Position numbers and translations under genes: made by a program
The notes under the pieces: model-generated
Databases searched by the model: none
Told to the model about the DNA's origin: nothing
What the model saw: only the letters and a program-made list of their open reading frames with translations
Part shown: in pieces, positions 16,387 to 26,880 of the stretch
How the letters are laid out: each line of letters begins with the position of its first letter
Position numbering within the stretch: position 1 is the first letter of the stretch
NCBI GenBank assembly: GCA_028289365.1
Contig: JANQQM010000157.1
Coordinates: forward strand, 48,841-112,840
DNA length: 64,000 nucleotides
Direction of reading: 5' to 3'
Origin: Salaquimonas sp.
GTDB lineage: Bacteria; Pseudomonadota; Alphaproteobacteria; Rhizobiales; Rhizobiaceae

Positions 16387-17898
16387 ATGGCAAACCTATT
16401 GTTCGATTCGCTGTTCAAGCCACACGAAGGCAGCGACAAGATCTTTCTGACCAATGCAGACAAATTCAGCATGAGTTATGCCGAGTTTTTGGAGTTGGCA
16501 GGCAGGATTTCCAATGCGCTGGGAGAAATAGGCGTCAAGAGTGGTGATCGTATTGCCTTGCAGACGGCAAAATCTCCGCATGCGCTAGCAGTCTATGCGG
16601 CCTGCGTCAGATCCGGCGTAGTTTTTCTGCCGCTCAACACTGCTTATACAGCGCCAGAGGTCGAATACTTTGTCCGCGATTCCGGGGCCAGCCTGGTAAT
16701 TTGCGACCCTGGCTCTGCCGCAGAGCTGCGTCCAATTGCCGAACAGGCAGGCGCCAATCTTCAAACGCTCGACGGAGCAGGGCAGGGCAGCCTTGCGGAT
16801 TTGGTGGCGAAGCAAACAGCTGACTTCGAGATTGTTGACCGTGATGAGGATGACCTTGCGGCGATATTGTACACATCCGGTACGACCGGCCGCTCAAAAG
16901 GCGCCATGCTCACTCATAAAAATCTCGTTTCCAATGCGCGGGCGCTGGTCGATTGCTGGCGGTTCACGGCAGATGACGTGCTGCTCCACGCCTTGCCGAT
17001 TTTCCATACCCACGGGCTATTCGTTGCTTCGAATGTCATGCTGCTCGCAGGTGGGTCGATGATCTTTCAGCCGACCTTCAACCTGGATGCTGTAATCGAC
17101 GCCCTGCCGAATGTAACCTCGATGATGGGCGTTCCAACTTTCTATACACGGTTGCTTGCTGATCCGCGTTTTGATCGCAATCTTGTTTCCCATATGCGGC
17201 TATTCACCAGCGGCAGCGCGCCGCTCCTGGCGGAAACCCATATTGAGTTTGAAGCCCGGACCGGGCACCGAATTCTGGAGCGATACGGGATGACGGAAAC
17301 AAACATGATTACGTCCAATCCCTATGACGGTGAAAGGCGGGCGGGAACAGTAGGTTTCGCGCTGCCGGATGTCGAGGTGCGGATATGTGAATCCGATTCC
17401 GGCAAGGAAGTTGCATCCGGTGAAATCGGGGTGATCGAGGTGCGCGGACCGAATGTCTTCAAAGGCTATTGGCAAATGCCCGAAAAAACGGCGGAAGAAT
17501 TTCGTGATGACGGCTTCTTCGTGACCGGTGATTTGGCGAAATTTGATGAGGATGGCTATGTCCAGATCGTTGGCCGCGAGAAAGATCTGATCATTTCCGG
17601 TGGATACAACATTTACCCCAAGGAATTGGAACTTCTGCTGGACGAGCTTCCCGGCGTGCTTGAATCCGCGGTTGTAGGCGTGCCGCATGCCGATTTTGGA
17701 GAGGGCGTGGTTGCCGTTGTTGTCATGCAGCCGAAAGCCAGCTTCGATGAGGCTGAACTAGCCGGTGCACTCAGGGAAAGGATCGCTCGCTTCAAGCAAC
17801 CCAAGCAAATTGTTGTGCTGGACGAACTTCCGCGCAATACGATGGGCAAGGTGCAAAAGAACCTGTTGCGGGAGCAATTTGCCGATCTGCTTGCCTAG
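16387..17898 (+). CDS. matB: Malonyl-CoA synthetase (acyl-adenylate-forming enzyme)
   Basis: 503 residues of the ANL superfamily. Core motifs are LYTSGTTGRSKGAMLTHKN (P-loop), ERYGMTETNMITSNPYDGER (A5) and TGDLAKFDEDGYVQIVGR. The hinge is GREKDLIISGGYNIYPKELE and the catalytic Lys lies in NTMGKVQKNLL. PIFHTHGLFVASNVMLLAGG and MMGVPTFYTRLLADPRFD match MatB, which makes malonyl-CoA from malonate, ATP and CoA. No malonate decarboxylase or transporter lies next to it, so methylmalonate or another short dicarboxylate is a possible alternative. Confidence 0.87.
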   Translation: MANLLFDSLFKPHEGSDKIFLTNADKFSMSYAEFLELAGRISNALGEIGVKSGDRIALQTAKSPHALAVYAACVRSGVVFLPLNTAYTAPEVEYFVRDSGASLVICDPGSAAELRPIAEQAGANLQTLDGAGQGSLADLVAKQTADFEIVDRDEDDLAAILYTSGTTGRSKGAMLTHKNLVSNARALVDCWRFTADDVLLHALPIFHTHGLFVASNVMLLAGGSMIFQPTFNLDAVIDALPNVTSMMGVPTFYTRLLADPRFDRNLVSHMRLFTSGSAPLLAETHIEFEARTGHRILERYGMTETNMITSNPYDGERRAGTVGFALPDVEVRICESDSGKEVASGEIGVIEVRGPNVFKGYWQMPEKTAEEFRDDGFFVTGDLAKFDEDGYVQIVGREKDLIISGGYNIYPKELELLLDELPGVLESAVVGVPHADFGEGVVAVVVMQPKASFDEAELAGALRERIARFKQPKQIVVLDELPRNTMGKVQKNLLREQFADLLA

Positions 17899-17914
17899 CG
17901 AAATTTTGCTCCGG

Positions 17915-18958
17915 TCATTTTCTAGGTGGCCCCTTCCGTTCTGCCGATGCTGCCCAAAGATTGATATTCGCATCGACGGCATATTTGTCGATCTCGGAGA
18001 GCTCTGAATCCGAGAATTCCAGGTTCTTCACCGCGCCGACACAATCGGTGATCTGTTCGGGACGGCTTGCACCAATCAAGGCGGTCGTAACCTTGTCGCT
18101 GCGCAAGACCCAGGCAATTGCCATTTGGGCCAGTGACTGCCCACGAGATTTTGCAATCTCATTTAACGCACGGATGTTTTCCAGCGTTTCGTCGTTCATG
18201 AACTCCTGCCTGAGAGATTTTCCTTTCGACAGGCGGCTGTCTTCCGGCACGCCCTGCAGATACTTATTGGTCAACATGCCCTGGGAGAGGGGAGAGAAGA
18301 CAATTGTGCCAATTCCCAGCTCGTCGACCGTATCCAGCAGGCCGTCCTCCTCAATCCATCGGTTGATCATGGAATAGCTTGGCTGGTGGATCAGACAGGG
18401 AGTACCGAGATCTGCCAGTATGGCTGCCGCTTCCCTTGTTCTTTTGGAATTATAGGACGAGATACCGGCGTAAAGCGCCTTGCCTGAGCGCACAATTTGG
18501 TCGAGCGCGCCCATGGTTTCTTCCAGCGGCGTTTCCGGATCAAATCTGTGGGAATAGAAGATATCGACATAATCGAGCCCCATCCGCTTCAGGCTCTGGT
18601 CGCAGCTGGCAATCAAGTATTTGCGGCTTCCCCATTCGCCATAAGGGCCGGGCCACATTTCATAGCCTGCTTTTGACGAAATGATCAGCTCATCGCGATA
18701 TCCCCGGAAATCGTTTCGCAAAATGTCACCAAATGCGATCTCGGCTGATCCGGGCGGCGGGCCGTAGTTATTTGCCAGATCGAAATGAGTGATCCCCAGA
18801 TCAAAGGCGCGATGGCAGATAGCCTGTTTTACTTCATGCGGGGCGTCATTTCCGAAGGTGTGCCAAAGGCCCAGTGACAAAACCGGGAGTTTCAGTCCCG
18901 AATTGCCGCATCGGCGATAGAGCATGTTTTCATACCGGTCTTCGGCTGGTTCCCACAT
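17915..18958 (-). CDS. Aldo/keto reductase, YghZ (L-glyceraldehyde 3-phosphate reductase) type
   Basis: 347 residues; close to E. coli YghZ in the opening YRRCGNSGLKLPVLSLGLWH and THFDLANNYGPPPGSAEIAF. The catalytic set is visible: Asp and Tyr in DLANNYG, Lys in IISSKAGYEMW and His in DIFYSHRFDPETPLEE. The C-terminal NADP-binding TALIGASRPEQI is also present. YghZ reduces L-glyceraldehyde 3-phosphate and methylglyoxal and binds Kv-beta-like partners. AAGGGA precedes the ATG. It is convergent with matB, 16 bases away, and downstream of the sugar isomerase-like gene (83-base gap). Confidence 0.88.
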   Translation of the reverse strand: MWEPAEDRYENMLYRRCGNSGLKLPVLSLGLWHTFGNDAPHEVKQAICHRAFDLGITHFDLANNYGPPPGSAEIAFGDILRNDFRGYRDELIISSKAGYEMWPGPYGEWGSRKYLIASCDQSLKRMGLDYVDIFYSHRFDPETPLEETMGALDQIVRSGKALYAGISSYNSKRTREAAAILADLGTPCLIHQPSYSMINRWIEEDGLLDTVDELGIGTIVFSPLSQGMLTNKYLQGVPEDSRLSKGKSLRQEFMNDETLENIRALNEIAKSRGQSLAQMAIAWVLRSDKVTTALIGASRPEQITDCVGAVKNLEFSDSELSEIDKYAVDANINLWAASAERKGPPRK

Positions 18959-19041
18959 GATTTGGTCCCTTGGATTTGTGCAGAATTGTCAGAAGTACGG
19001 CGGTTGACGGGCCGTGTTTGATTCGGCGAATGCCGGATTGT

Positions 19042-19794
19042 TTACTTTAGCATTTCGCTGATTTTTTCATAGGAACGGCGCGCGAAACGCTCACCATCAT
19101 TCGGATTGTCGTGTTCAACGACGTAGAGCTGGCAGGGTGTGGACTGTAACGCGGAAAATATGGCCGGCCAATCCATGGTGCCGTAGCCGACATCTGCCCA
19201 ACCATCTTCGTCAGCGCATTCTCCAGGTTCTGCGATGTCCTTGACGTGGACGGCAGAAATGCGATTTCCAAACCGCTTTATCCAATCGACAGGGTCTGCG
19301 CCGCCGCGCACGATCCAAGCGATATCCGCTTCCCAAGAGAGATCGGGTCCGCCCTCAAGGATGGCCTCCATCGGGATCGTGCCGTCTTCCGTGGGTTGGA
19401 ACTCGAAATCATGGTTATGCCAGCCAAATTGTAGGCCGGCTGCGCGGTAGGGCTCGCTAATTTTTTGCAGGCGTGCGCCGAATTCGAGCCAGCCTGGTTT
19501 GTTGTCTGGCCGGTCAGCTGCGTCCAGAAACGGGCAATAAACGGCCTGCACTTCAAGCTGCCGGGCAGCCTCAACAAGGTCATTGGAATTGTTTTCCAGT
19601 TCTGCAAGACCGAAATGTCCCGACGGCATTTTCAGTCCGGCCTGCACAAGCATGGAGGCAAGGCCAGAGGGCGCGTCGTATAGTCCACCATATCCTTCGA
19701 CTTGCGCGTATCCAATCTCCTTCAACAAGGACAGTGTTGTCGCCAATGGCGGGAAATTGCGCGAAGAGTATAGCTGATAGCTGAGTTCTGGCAT
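19042..19794 (-). CDS. Sugar phosphate isomerase/epimerase-like TIM barrel protein
   Basis: 250 residues of the AP-endonuclease-2/xylose-isomerase-like family. Metal-binding segments are GLQFGWHNHDFEFQP, LSWEADIAWIVRGGADP and ISAVHVKDIAEPGE, with the final acidic residue in YVVEHDNPNDGE. Members include hydroxypyruvate isomerase, inosose dehydratase and ketose epimerases, so the precise substrate is open. AGGAG lies 4 bases before the ATG, and pgm ends 25 bases upstream, so it is probably the last gene read from the glycogen operon. Confidence 0.82.
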   Translation of the reverse strand: MPELSYQLYSSRNFPPLATTLSLLKEIGYAQVEGYGGLYDAPSGLASMLVQAGLKMPSGHFGLAELENNSNDLVEAARQLEVQAVYCPFLDAADRPDNKPGWLEFGARLQKISEPYRAAGLQFGWHNHDFEFQPTEDGTIPMEAILEGGPDLSWEADIAWIVRGGADPVDWIKRFGNRISAVHVKDIAEPGECADEDGWADVGYGTMDWPAIFSALQSTPCQLYVVEHDNPNDGERFARRSYEKISEMLK

Positions 19795-19819
19795 TGTCTC
19801 CTACCTATAAACGCTCAGT

Positions 19820-21451
19820 TCAGGTTCTCACATCCGGTTCAGTACGGCCGGTTCGGCTTGATATTTCTGCAACTGTATCGGCTATCGCGATCATGTCGGC
19901 AAGTGCTTCCTGGGGATCGAGGTCCATCCGATCCGGATCCTCGACCAGGTCTTCCAGATAGACCCGAAGTGTGGCGCCCTCGGTTCCGGTCCCTGACAGC
20001 CTGAATACGATGCGCGCACCGCCCTCCATCTCCAGGCAGACGCCCTGGTTCTTGCTGTGCGAACCATCTACCGGATCATCATAGGCGAAGTCATCGGCGT
20101 TGGTAATCTTGCGTCCGTTAATTACTTCACCCGCGAGGGTGGACAATTTTGCCCTGAGCGCCTGCATCAGGTCATTTGCCACTTCCGTATCGATCGCCTC
20201 GTAATCGTGGCGGGAATAATAGTTTCGTCCGTATTGGCGGCAGTGCTTCTCCATTATCTCTGCAACTGACAGCCTCGTCTCGGCGAGTATGTTCAGCCAG
20301 AACAGGACTGCCCACAGCCCATCCTTTTCGCGGATGTGGTTTGAACCGGTGCCGGCGCTTTCCTCTCCACAAATTGTGGCCTTTCCGGCATCAAGCAGAT
20401 TGCCGAAGAATTTCCAGCCGGTCGGTGTTTCATAGCATTCAATGCCCAGATCTTTGGCTACCCTGTCCAGCGCACGGGAAGTCGGCATAGAACGGGCAAC
20501 ACCCGTCATGTTTCCACGATAGGCAGGGACAAGTTCGGCATTGGCAGCGAGAATGGCCACACTGTCTGACGGAGTAATATAGATACCACTACCCATGATC
20601 ATGTTGCGGTCGCCATCGCCGTCGGAAGCCGCACCAAAGTCAGGCGCGTCTTTCGCCATCATGTGTTCGACAAGATCCTTGGCCCAGATCGGGTTGGGGT
20701 CGGGATGACCCTTGCCAAAGTCGGGCAATGGAATGCCATTGACGACGCTACCGGGAGCTGCTCCCAGCGCACCTTCGAGAATTGCGGTTGCATAAGGGCC
20801 GGTGATGGCATGCAGAGCATCGAAACGCAGGCTGAAACCGGAATTCAGAAGATCGCGGATCTTGTCAAAGTCAAAAAGGGTTTCCATCAGCGTCTGATAA
20901 TCCGCAACGGGGTCGACAACCTCGATTTCCATGTCGGCCAGGCTGGTTGTGCCCAGGGTCGATATGTCGACATCCTGTGTTGCGATTATTTCATAGCTGT
21001 TTATGGATTTTGTCGCTTCAAAGATCCGTTCGGTGACTTCTTCCGGGGCAGGGCCGCCATTTGGGGTGTTGAACTTGACGCCAAAGTCTTCTTCAGGGCC
21101 GCCAGGATTGTGGCTGGCGGACAGAATGATGCCGCCATCGGCCTTGCGCTTACGGATCAGGTTAGAAGCTGCTGGAGTCGACAGCAGGGCGTCTTGACCA
21201 ATAATGATCTTCTTTGCACCTGAAGCCGCCGCCATCCGCAAGATCACCTGCGCAGCGCGATCGTTGAAATACCGGCCATCACCACCCAGAACTAATATCT
21301 TGCCGGCAACGCCACCGATCCCGATCCAAATCGCCGCAATAAAGTTTTCGAGATAATGCGGCTGCATGAAGATATGGGTCTTTTTGCGCAGGCCGGAAGT
21401 GCCGGGCTTTTGTCCCTCGATTGGCGTGGAGGCAATTGTTTCCAAGGTCAT
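19820..21451 (-). CDS. pgm: Phosphoglucomutase (alpha-D-glucose type)
   Basis: 543 residues. The catalytic phosphoserine lies in ILSASHNPGGPEEDFGVKFN, the metal-binding loop is SDGDGDRNMIMGSGIYI, the sugar-binding loop is CGEESAGTGSNHIREKDGLW and the phosphate-binding loop is FRLSGTGTEGATLRVYLED. It interconverts glucose 1-phosphate and glucose 6-phosphate and so connects glycogen with central metabolism. Its start lies 1 base after the end of malQ. Seventh gene of the glycogen operon. Confidence 0.96.
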   Translation of the reverse strand: MTLETIASTPIEGQKPGTSGLRKKTHIFMQPHYLENFIAAIWIGIGGVAGKILVLGGDGRYFNDRAAQVILRMAAASGAKKIIIGQDALLSTPAASNLIRKRKADGGIILSASHNPGGPEEDFGVKFNTPNGGPAPEEVTERIFEATKSINSYEIIATQDVDISTLGTTSLADMEIEVVDPVADYQTLMETLFDFDKIRDLLNSGFSLRFDALHAITGPYATAILEGALGAAPGSVVNGIPLPDFGKGHPDPNPIWAKDLVEHMMAKDAPDFGAASDGDGDRNMIMGSGIYITPSDSVAILAANAELVPAYRGNMTGVARSMPTSRALDRVAKDLGIECYETPTGWKFFGNLLDAGKATICGEESAGTGSNHIREKDGLWAVLFWLNILAETRLSVAEIMEKHCRQYGRNYYSRHDYEAIDTEVANDLMQALRAKLSTLAGEVINGRKITNADDFAYDDPVDGSHSKNQGVCLEMEGGARIVFRLSGTGTEGATLRVYLEDLVEDPDRMDLDPQEALADMIAIADTVAEISSRTGRTEPDVRT

Positions 21452-21452
21452 C

Positions 21453-23369
21453 TTATCGTCCCGATTCTTTCATGATTTTTGCTGCGTGAGAAATCCGCGG
21501 TTCTTCCGCAAACTGGCTTGCATCAATTGGCAGTCTCTGACGCCAGTTCGGATATTCATGAATGGTTCCAGGCAGGTTCGGCTGCGCTTCAACCTGGAGA
21601 ATATCCTCGATTTGCATGGCGACCAGCTTTGAATTTGTCTGTCCCAACAAAGTATGGATTCCGTCGGCGCTTTCTCCTTCAGTGCCTGAAAGCTGCTCAA
21701 TCGCCGAGATTTCGTTTGATCGTAAATCGATCGCCTGCTCGGCGGTCTGGTCGTCGATGTGGCCTAATTCCTGGCGAACCTTAATATCGGTACAGCGACG
21801 CCATCCAAGCCATGTCGGAAGGTCATGGGTCGAAAATGAAGCCAGTGTCTGCGGCGGATAATCTTCCGGTTGCACAAATCCTCCACCGTCTGCAACCCGA
21901 TTTTCGAACATCATGACCCGGCAACCCAGCACGCCTGATCCAGCCAGTGCTTCTTGCAATCCGTCCGGCACATTTCCCAGATCCTCCCCGATAATCGTTG
22001 CATTGGCTCGCGCTGCTTCAATTCGTACCACAGCAAGCATGGCATCGCGCGGCATTTTCACATAAGCGCCGGGAAGGTCCGTCTGAGACGGAACCCAATA
22101 TGCGCGTTCGAACCCAAGAATATGATCAATGCGCAAGAGACCGGCAAATTGCAATTGCTTGCGCAGTGTTTCTGCCAGTGCTCGGAAACCATCGCTAGCC
22201 AGTGCATGCGGATTGAAGGGAGCAAGACCCCAATTCTGGCCTTCGCTTGCAAACGCATCGGGTGGCGCGCCCAGGGATGCGCCAGTGGCAAACTGGTTTC
22301 TCTCCATCCATGTTTCCGCGCCCCAGGGATGGGTGCCCACCGCAATGTCCAGATACAGACCTTGCGACATTCCCCGTTCCCGCAAGTGCGCGCTTATGGA
22401 TGCAAGTTGACATTCGGCTTTCCACTGTAGCCAGGCGTGAAATCTTGTTTCGCCAGCAAGCTCTTGCCTTGCTCGTGTCGACTGCGGCGAGTGGGGATCA
22501 TGCAGGTCTGTCGGCCAGTCTTTCCAATAAGGCCCATGGACGGCAGATAGCGCCTGATGCAGTGCAAATTGCGCAAGCGCTTCACCCCCGTCAGAAATAA
22601 AGTCATCCAGGCTCTTGTTTTCAGCATTTCCTTCGAAACTGTTGAATTCGCTACGTAATTCTGCCCATTTATCAGGAATAAGCGAGGTAAAATCGATGAG
22701 ATTTCCGGTTTGTGTAGCCGAACTTCTTTCGTTGGCATTTGCTACATGCAGAACATTCAATCGGCGCCGATGCGATGGAGCATAGGGGCTGATTTCGTCA
22801 TGATCTTCGGGAAATCCGGCATGAACCGGATTGATCCCGATAAAATCAGCCTCCCGGCCGCATAACGCCTCTGCGGCGATCTCCAGGTCTTCGTAATCGC
22901 CGAAGCCGCCGTGCTTTGCATCGCGCAGTCCCGCCAATGGGGTGATGACGCCCCAGCCGCGTGGTGGATCGGGTAGGGCAGGTGGCGCGCTCAGAATGGT
23001 TGAAGCTTGGCCGTCCACCGAAATTTCATGATAGCCGATGGGTATTTCCGGTAGCGATTGCTGGCCCCGGCCTTCGAAGCTGGTTCCATCTTCGTATCTG
23101 ATCTGGAATTTGGTCTCCGACTGAATTGGTATCGTGGGAATTTCGCCGGCGGTTACAACATACCAGTTCCTGGTTGTTTGTTGCCGGGATGAACTATTTA
23201 TCGAGTGGAGTAAATCTTGGGCTTGATCCTGATTTTCGGCCTCATATCCCATCGCTGCGAGTAAGGCCAGATTCGTTTCTTGCGATGTCTCGCGCCACTG
23301 TCCGGACATGTCACAGTAGCCTGGCAGAATTCCTGCAGTTTTTGCCAGGTCACTGATGGCGTCTGTCAT
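21453..23369 (-). CDS. malQ: 4-alpha-glucanotransferase (amylomaltase)
   Basis: 638 residues of GH77. The nucleophile is in GLLRIDHILGFERAYWVPSQ, the acid/base in TIIGEDLGNVPDGL, and the transition-state Asp in ASFSTHDLPTWLGWRR. The first ~150 residues are an N-terminal beta-rich extension ending near PPRGWGVITPLAGLRD. The enzyme rearranges short malto-oligosaccharides left after debranching so that phosphorylase can use them. It overlaps glgX by 4 bases. Coding is even throughout and no frameshift is seen. Confidence 0.94.
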   Translation of the reverse strand: MTDAISDLAKTAGILPGYCDMSGQWRETSQETNLALLAAMGYEAENQDQAQDLLHSINSSSRQQTTRNWYVVTAGEIPTIPIQSETKFQIRYEDGTSFEGRGQQSLPEIPIGYHEISVDGQASTILSAPPALPDPPRGWGVITPLAGLRDAKHGGFGDYEDLEIAAEALCGREADFIGINPVHAGFPEDHDEISPYAPSHRRRLNVLHVANANERSSATQTGNLIDFTSLIPDKWAELRSEFNSFEGNAENKSLDDFISDGGEALAQFALHQALSAVHGPYWKDWPTDLHDPHSPQSTRARQELAGETRFHAWLQWKAECQLASISAHLRERGMSQGLYLDIAVGTHPWGAETWMERNQFATGASLGAPPDAFASEGQNWGLAPFNPHALASDGFRALAETLRKQLQFAGLLRIDHILGFERAYWVPSQTDLPGAYVKMPRDAMLAVVRIEAARANATIIGEDLGNVPDGLQEALAGSGVLGCRVMMFENRVADGGGFVQPEDYPPQTLASFSTHDLPTWLGWRRCTDIKVRQELGHIDDQTAEQAIDLRSNEISAIEQLSGTEGESADGIHTLLGQTNSKLVAMQIEDILQVEAQPNLPGTIHEYPNWRQRLPIDASQFAEEPRISHAAKIMKESGR

Positions 23370-25468
23370 TCAGCGTCCTCCAAGGTCATGACCATTAGGG
23401 AATTTGCCGGACATTCAATATTGCCATTGGCACTCCGGAACACGGCGCCATGTTTTTCGGTGGTATCAATCCGGTTCACCCAGACCTTGCCGTCGGAGAG
23501 CTCGGGCAGGGTGACAACTCGCTCTTCTCCGGTATTGATGATGATGACGATTGCCGTTTCGAGCGCATCATAGAGTGGCGTTCCGGATGCGGTGCGCATT
23601 TCCACGCAAAGTAGGTCAAGTCCGGGATCCTGCCAGTCAGCAGGTTCCATCGGTTTGCCGTCGGCACGCCACCAGAACAGATCCTCGATGCCGTCCACGA
23701 TTCTTTCGCGGGAGTGGAGGAACTGTTTTTGGCGCAGGATCGGGTGCGCCTTTCTGAATTCGACGAGCACGCGTGTGAATTCGGCAAAGTCCGCATCGAA
23801 TTCCGACCAGTTCAACCATCCGATTTCATTGTCCTGGCAATAGGCGTTGTTGTTGCCGTTCTGGGAATTGCCAAACTCGTCACCCCCCAGGATCATTGGC
23901 GTGCCCTGCGACAACAATAAAGTGGCCATCAGGTTACGGCGGCGCTGGGCACGGGCGGCGGTAATATCTTCATCATCAGTCGGACCTTCGACACCCAGAT
24001 TTGACGAGAAATTCTCGCTATGACCGTCCTTGTTGTCCTCGCCATTTGCCAGGTTGTGCTTGGTTTCATAGCTGACAAGATCGGTGAGGGTGAAGCCATC
24101 ATGGGCAGTGATGAAATTGACGCTTGCGGTCGCCGGACGCCCGGAATGGTCGAATTGGCGCGCCGAACCTGTGAGCCTGTCTGCGAGATGGGGGTATCGC
24201 TTTTCATCGCCGCGCCAGAACTGGCGTACACCATCGCGAAACTTGTCATTCCATTCCAGAAATGGCGGCGGAAAGGCGCCAAGCTGGTAGCCACCTGGGC
24301 CAATATCCCACGGTTCGGCAATGAGTTTTACGCGGGCCAGTACCGGATCCTGGCGAATGGTATCGAAAAAGGCCGCGCCCGGGGTAAATCCGCTTAAGGT
24401 GCGGCCGAGCGTGGCGCAGAGATCGAAACGAAAACCGTCGACATGCATCACCTCGACCCAATAGCGCAAACTATCCATGATCATGCGCAAGACCATGGGA
24501 TGATCCACGTTCACCGTGTTACCGGTGCCGGTATCGTTGATGTAATAGCGAGGGTTTTCGGCAAGGCGATAATAGCTGGCATTATCCAGACCGCGGAAGG
24601 CTAGCGTGGGTCCGCGTTCATCGCCCTCACAGGTGTGGTTATAGACGACATCCATGATTACTTCGATGCCAACAGCGTGGAAACGGGCAACCATTTGCTG
24701 GAAATCGGCAATACCGCCTGCGGTAAGATATCTCGGCTCCGGCGCGAAAAAGCCCAGGGTCTGGTAGCCCCAATAATTTACGAGATCTTTCTCGACTAGG
24801 AACCGATCATTGAGAAAGGCTTGTGATGGCAGAAGTTCAATCGCAGTAATGCCGAGATTTGTCAGATGTTCAAGAATCGGGTCGGAGGCCAAGCCGAGAA
24901 ATTTGCCCTTTGGCTCTGCTGTTTCATGAAGCGCCGTCATGCCCTTGACATGGGCTTCGTAAATAATGGTCTCGTCGATCAGGGTGTTGGGAGGCAAGTC
25001 CTCCCCCCATGAGAAGGCGGGGTCTTCCACAATACAGCGCGGCATGTAAGGTGCGCTGTCACGTGTGTCCTGTGTCAGGTCTGCGTCCGTGTTTCCTGGA
25101 TCAGCACTTACTGTGTGACCCATAAGCGCGTCATGCCAGATCGGATGACTGGACAGGCGTTTGGCGTAGGGATCGATCAAGAGTTTGTTGTAATTGAACC
25201 GGTGTCCCTGTTCGGGTTCGAACAGACCGTGCGCTCGATAGCCGTACATCTGTCCGGGGCGCAGGCCGGATATATAGCCATGCCAGACATCACCATCTCG
25301 TTCGGGCAGGTCAATTCTCTGGATTTCGGTCTTGCCATCGGGAGAAAAAAGGCAAAGCGTCATTCGGTCGGCATTTGTCGAAAATATCGCGAAATTTACG
25401 CCATCACCATCAAAGGTAGCGCCTAGGGGCTCCGCCCGCCCTCTGCTAACCGTGTAAGTCGGGTTCAT
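23366..25468 (-). CDS. glgX: Glycogen debranching enzyme (isoamylase type)
   Basis: 700 residues: CBM48 domain at the N-terminus (AEPLGATFDGDGVNFAIFST), then a GH13 barrel. Regions I-IV read VIMDVVYNHTCEGDERGP, DGFRFDLCATLGR (nucleophile), KLIAEPWDIGPGGYQLG (acid/base) and NFITAHDGFTLTDLVSY. It hydrolyses alpha-1,6 branches of phosphorylase limit glycogen. It overlaps glgA and malQ by 4 bases each, so it is firmly part of the operon. Confidence 0.96.
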   Translation of the reverse strand: MNPTYTVSRGRAEPLGATFDGDGVNFAIFSTNADRMTLCLFSPDGKTEIQRIDLPERDGDVWHGYISGLRPGQMYGYRAHGLFEPEQGHRFNYNKLLIDPYAKRLSSHPIWHDALMGHTVSADPGNTDADLTQDTRDSAPYMPRCIVEDPAFSWGEDLPPNTLIDETIIYEAHVKGMTALHETAEPKGKFLGLASDPILEHLTNLGITAIELLPSQAFLNDRFLVEKDLVNYWGYQTLGFFAPEPRYLTAGGIADFQQMVARFHAVGIEVIMDVVYNHTCEGDERGPTLAFRGLDNASYYRLAENPRYYINDTGTGNTVNVDHPMVLRMIMDSLRYWVEVMHVDGFRFDLCATLGRTLSGFTPGAAFFDTIRQDPVLARVKLIAEPWDIGPGGYQLGAFPPPFLEWNDKFRDGVRQFWRGDEKRYPHLADRLTGSARQFDHSGRPATASVNFITAHDGFTLTDLVSYETKHNLANGEDNKDGHSENFSSNLGVEGPTDDEDITAARAQRRRNLMATLLLSQGTPMILGGDEFGNSQNGNNNAYCQDNEIGWLNWSEFDADFAEFTRVLVEFRKAHPILRQKQFLHSRERIVDGIEDLFWWRADGKPMEPADWQDPGLDLLCVEMRTASGTPLYDALETAIVIIINTGEERVVTLPELSDGKVWVNRIDTTEKHGAVFRSANGNIECPANSLMVMTLEDAE

Positions 25469-26880
25469 GCGGCTTTCTCAATATCCTTGAACAGTGCAGC
25501 GTAGGCAGCGGCCGAGACTTCCCAGCCTACCGGATGGCGCATGGCATTTTTTTGCATGCGATTCCAGATATCATGCTGCCGGTAGATTGCACAGAGTTGG
25601 CCAAGCGCATGTTCCCAGGCATCTGTGGTTATTGGATGCACCTGTATCCCGGTTGCAACGCCGGCCCAAATTCCGGCGGCATTTGCCGGAACCACGGTGT
25701 CGGCCAGGCCACCCGTCAGCGATACGACCGGAAGGGTTCCGTGGCGCAATCCGTAAAGTTGGGTCAGTCCACAGGGTTCGAACCGGGAAGGGACCAAAAT
25801 TGCATCCCCGCCTGCAATAAACCTGTGAGACAGGGCCTCGTCATATCCAATCTTCACGGCGACGCCGGAATGTCTGGCGTCGGCTTCCTGGAATGCCTTT
25901 TCCAGTTCGGCATCGCCACTTCCCAGCAATGCAAGTTGTCCGCCCTCCGCCAGCAGTCTTGGCAGGGCTTCAAGCAGGATATCAAGACCCTTTTGGCTGG
26001 TCAGACGGGAAACGACTACGCATAGGGGGCCGCCTGCATCCGGCAGTCCCATTTCCTGGCGTAGGGACTTTGTTAATTTTGCCTTGGCGCGCAATGTCTT
26101 GAAGGGTGGCTGCCAGGCTTCCAGATCAATGCCGTTTAGTATGCCGGTCATGTCTGCCCGGCGCGAGCGCAAGACACCGTCCAGTCCCATGCCGAATTCA
26201 GGGGTCATCAGTTCAATCGCGTAGGACGGGCTTACCGTAGAGAGCTTGTCGGCATAAACCAGACCAGCCTTCAATGCGCTTATCTTGCCGTAATATTCAA
26301 ATCCGTCGGCCGTAAATCCGCTCGCTGGGAGTTTCAAAGCCTTCAACCTTTTGGCATCCGTTAATCCCTGAAAAGCGATGTTGTGTATGGTCAAGAGCGT
26401 GGCCACCCGATCGGCGCTTCCCAGTTGCCGGAGATAGATCGGTGTAAGGGCTGCTTGCCAGTCATGAAGGTGCAATACCTGCGGTTCCCAACCTGCCGCT
26501 CCATCGGTGGCGATGGTGGCAGCCATCCAGGAAAGTGCCGCAAATCGCTCGGGGTTGTCGGGCCAGTCCTTACCGTCTGGACCCAGATAGATTGCGCCTT
26601 CGCGCTCGAACAGATGGGGCGCATCGAGGACATAGACTTCGAGCCCACCAGCAATGCCGTGAAGGAGGCGGGCAGGGCCCCCAAACAGGTTCTTTTCGCG
26701 CTGGATGATTGCAACCGGTTCTTCCAATGCCGCCATTACGGCAGGATAGCCTGGCAACAGCGTGCGCATTTCCGTTCCATGACCAGCCAGGGCGGAAGGT
26801 AATGCCCCAGCCACGTCGGCAAGGCCACCGGTCTTGACAAGCGGGGCGCATTCGGAAGCAACCGAAAGTACTGTTGTCAT
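25465..26880 (-). CDS. glgA: Glycogen synthase (ADP-glucose)
   Basis: 471 residues from the ATG at 26880, which overlaps the glgC stop as ATGA; the frame upstream of it is inside glgC. GT5 signatures: [20 protein letters not shown] (K-x-G-G-L binds ADP-glucose), the catalytic-site His region [11 protein letters not shown], and [20 protein letters not shown] with the conserved Glu near the C-terminus. It extends alpha-1,4 glucan from ADP-glucose made by GlgC. Confidence 0.96.
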   Translation of the reverse strand: MTTVLSVASECAPLVKTGGLADVAGALPSALAGHGTEMRTLLPGYPAVMAALEEPVAIIQREKNLFGGPARLLHGIAGGLEVYVLDAPHLFEREGAIYLGPDGKDWPDNPERFAALSWMAATIATDGAAGWEPQVLHLHDWQAALTPIYLRQLGSADRVATLLTIHNIAFQGLTDAKRLKALKLPASGFTADGFEYYGKISALKAGLVYADKLSTVSPSYAIELMTPEFGMGLDGVLRSRRADMTGILNGIDLEAWQPPFKTLRAKAKLTKSLRQEMGLPDAGGPLCVVVSRLTSQKGLDILLEALPRLLAEGGQLALLGSGDAELEKAFQEADARHSGVAVKIGYDEALSHRFIAGGDAILVPSRFEPCGLTQLYGLRHGTLPVVSLTGGLADTVVPANAAGIWAGVATGIQVHPITTDAWEHALGQLCAIYRQHDIWNRMQKNAMRHPVGWEVSAAAYAALFKDIEKAA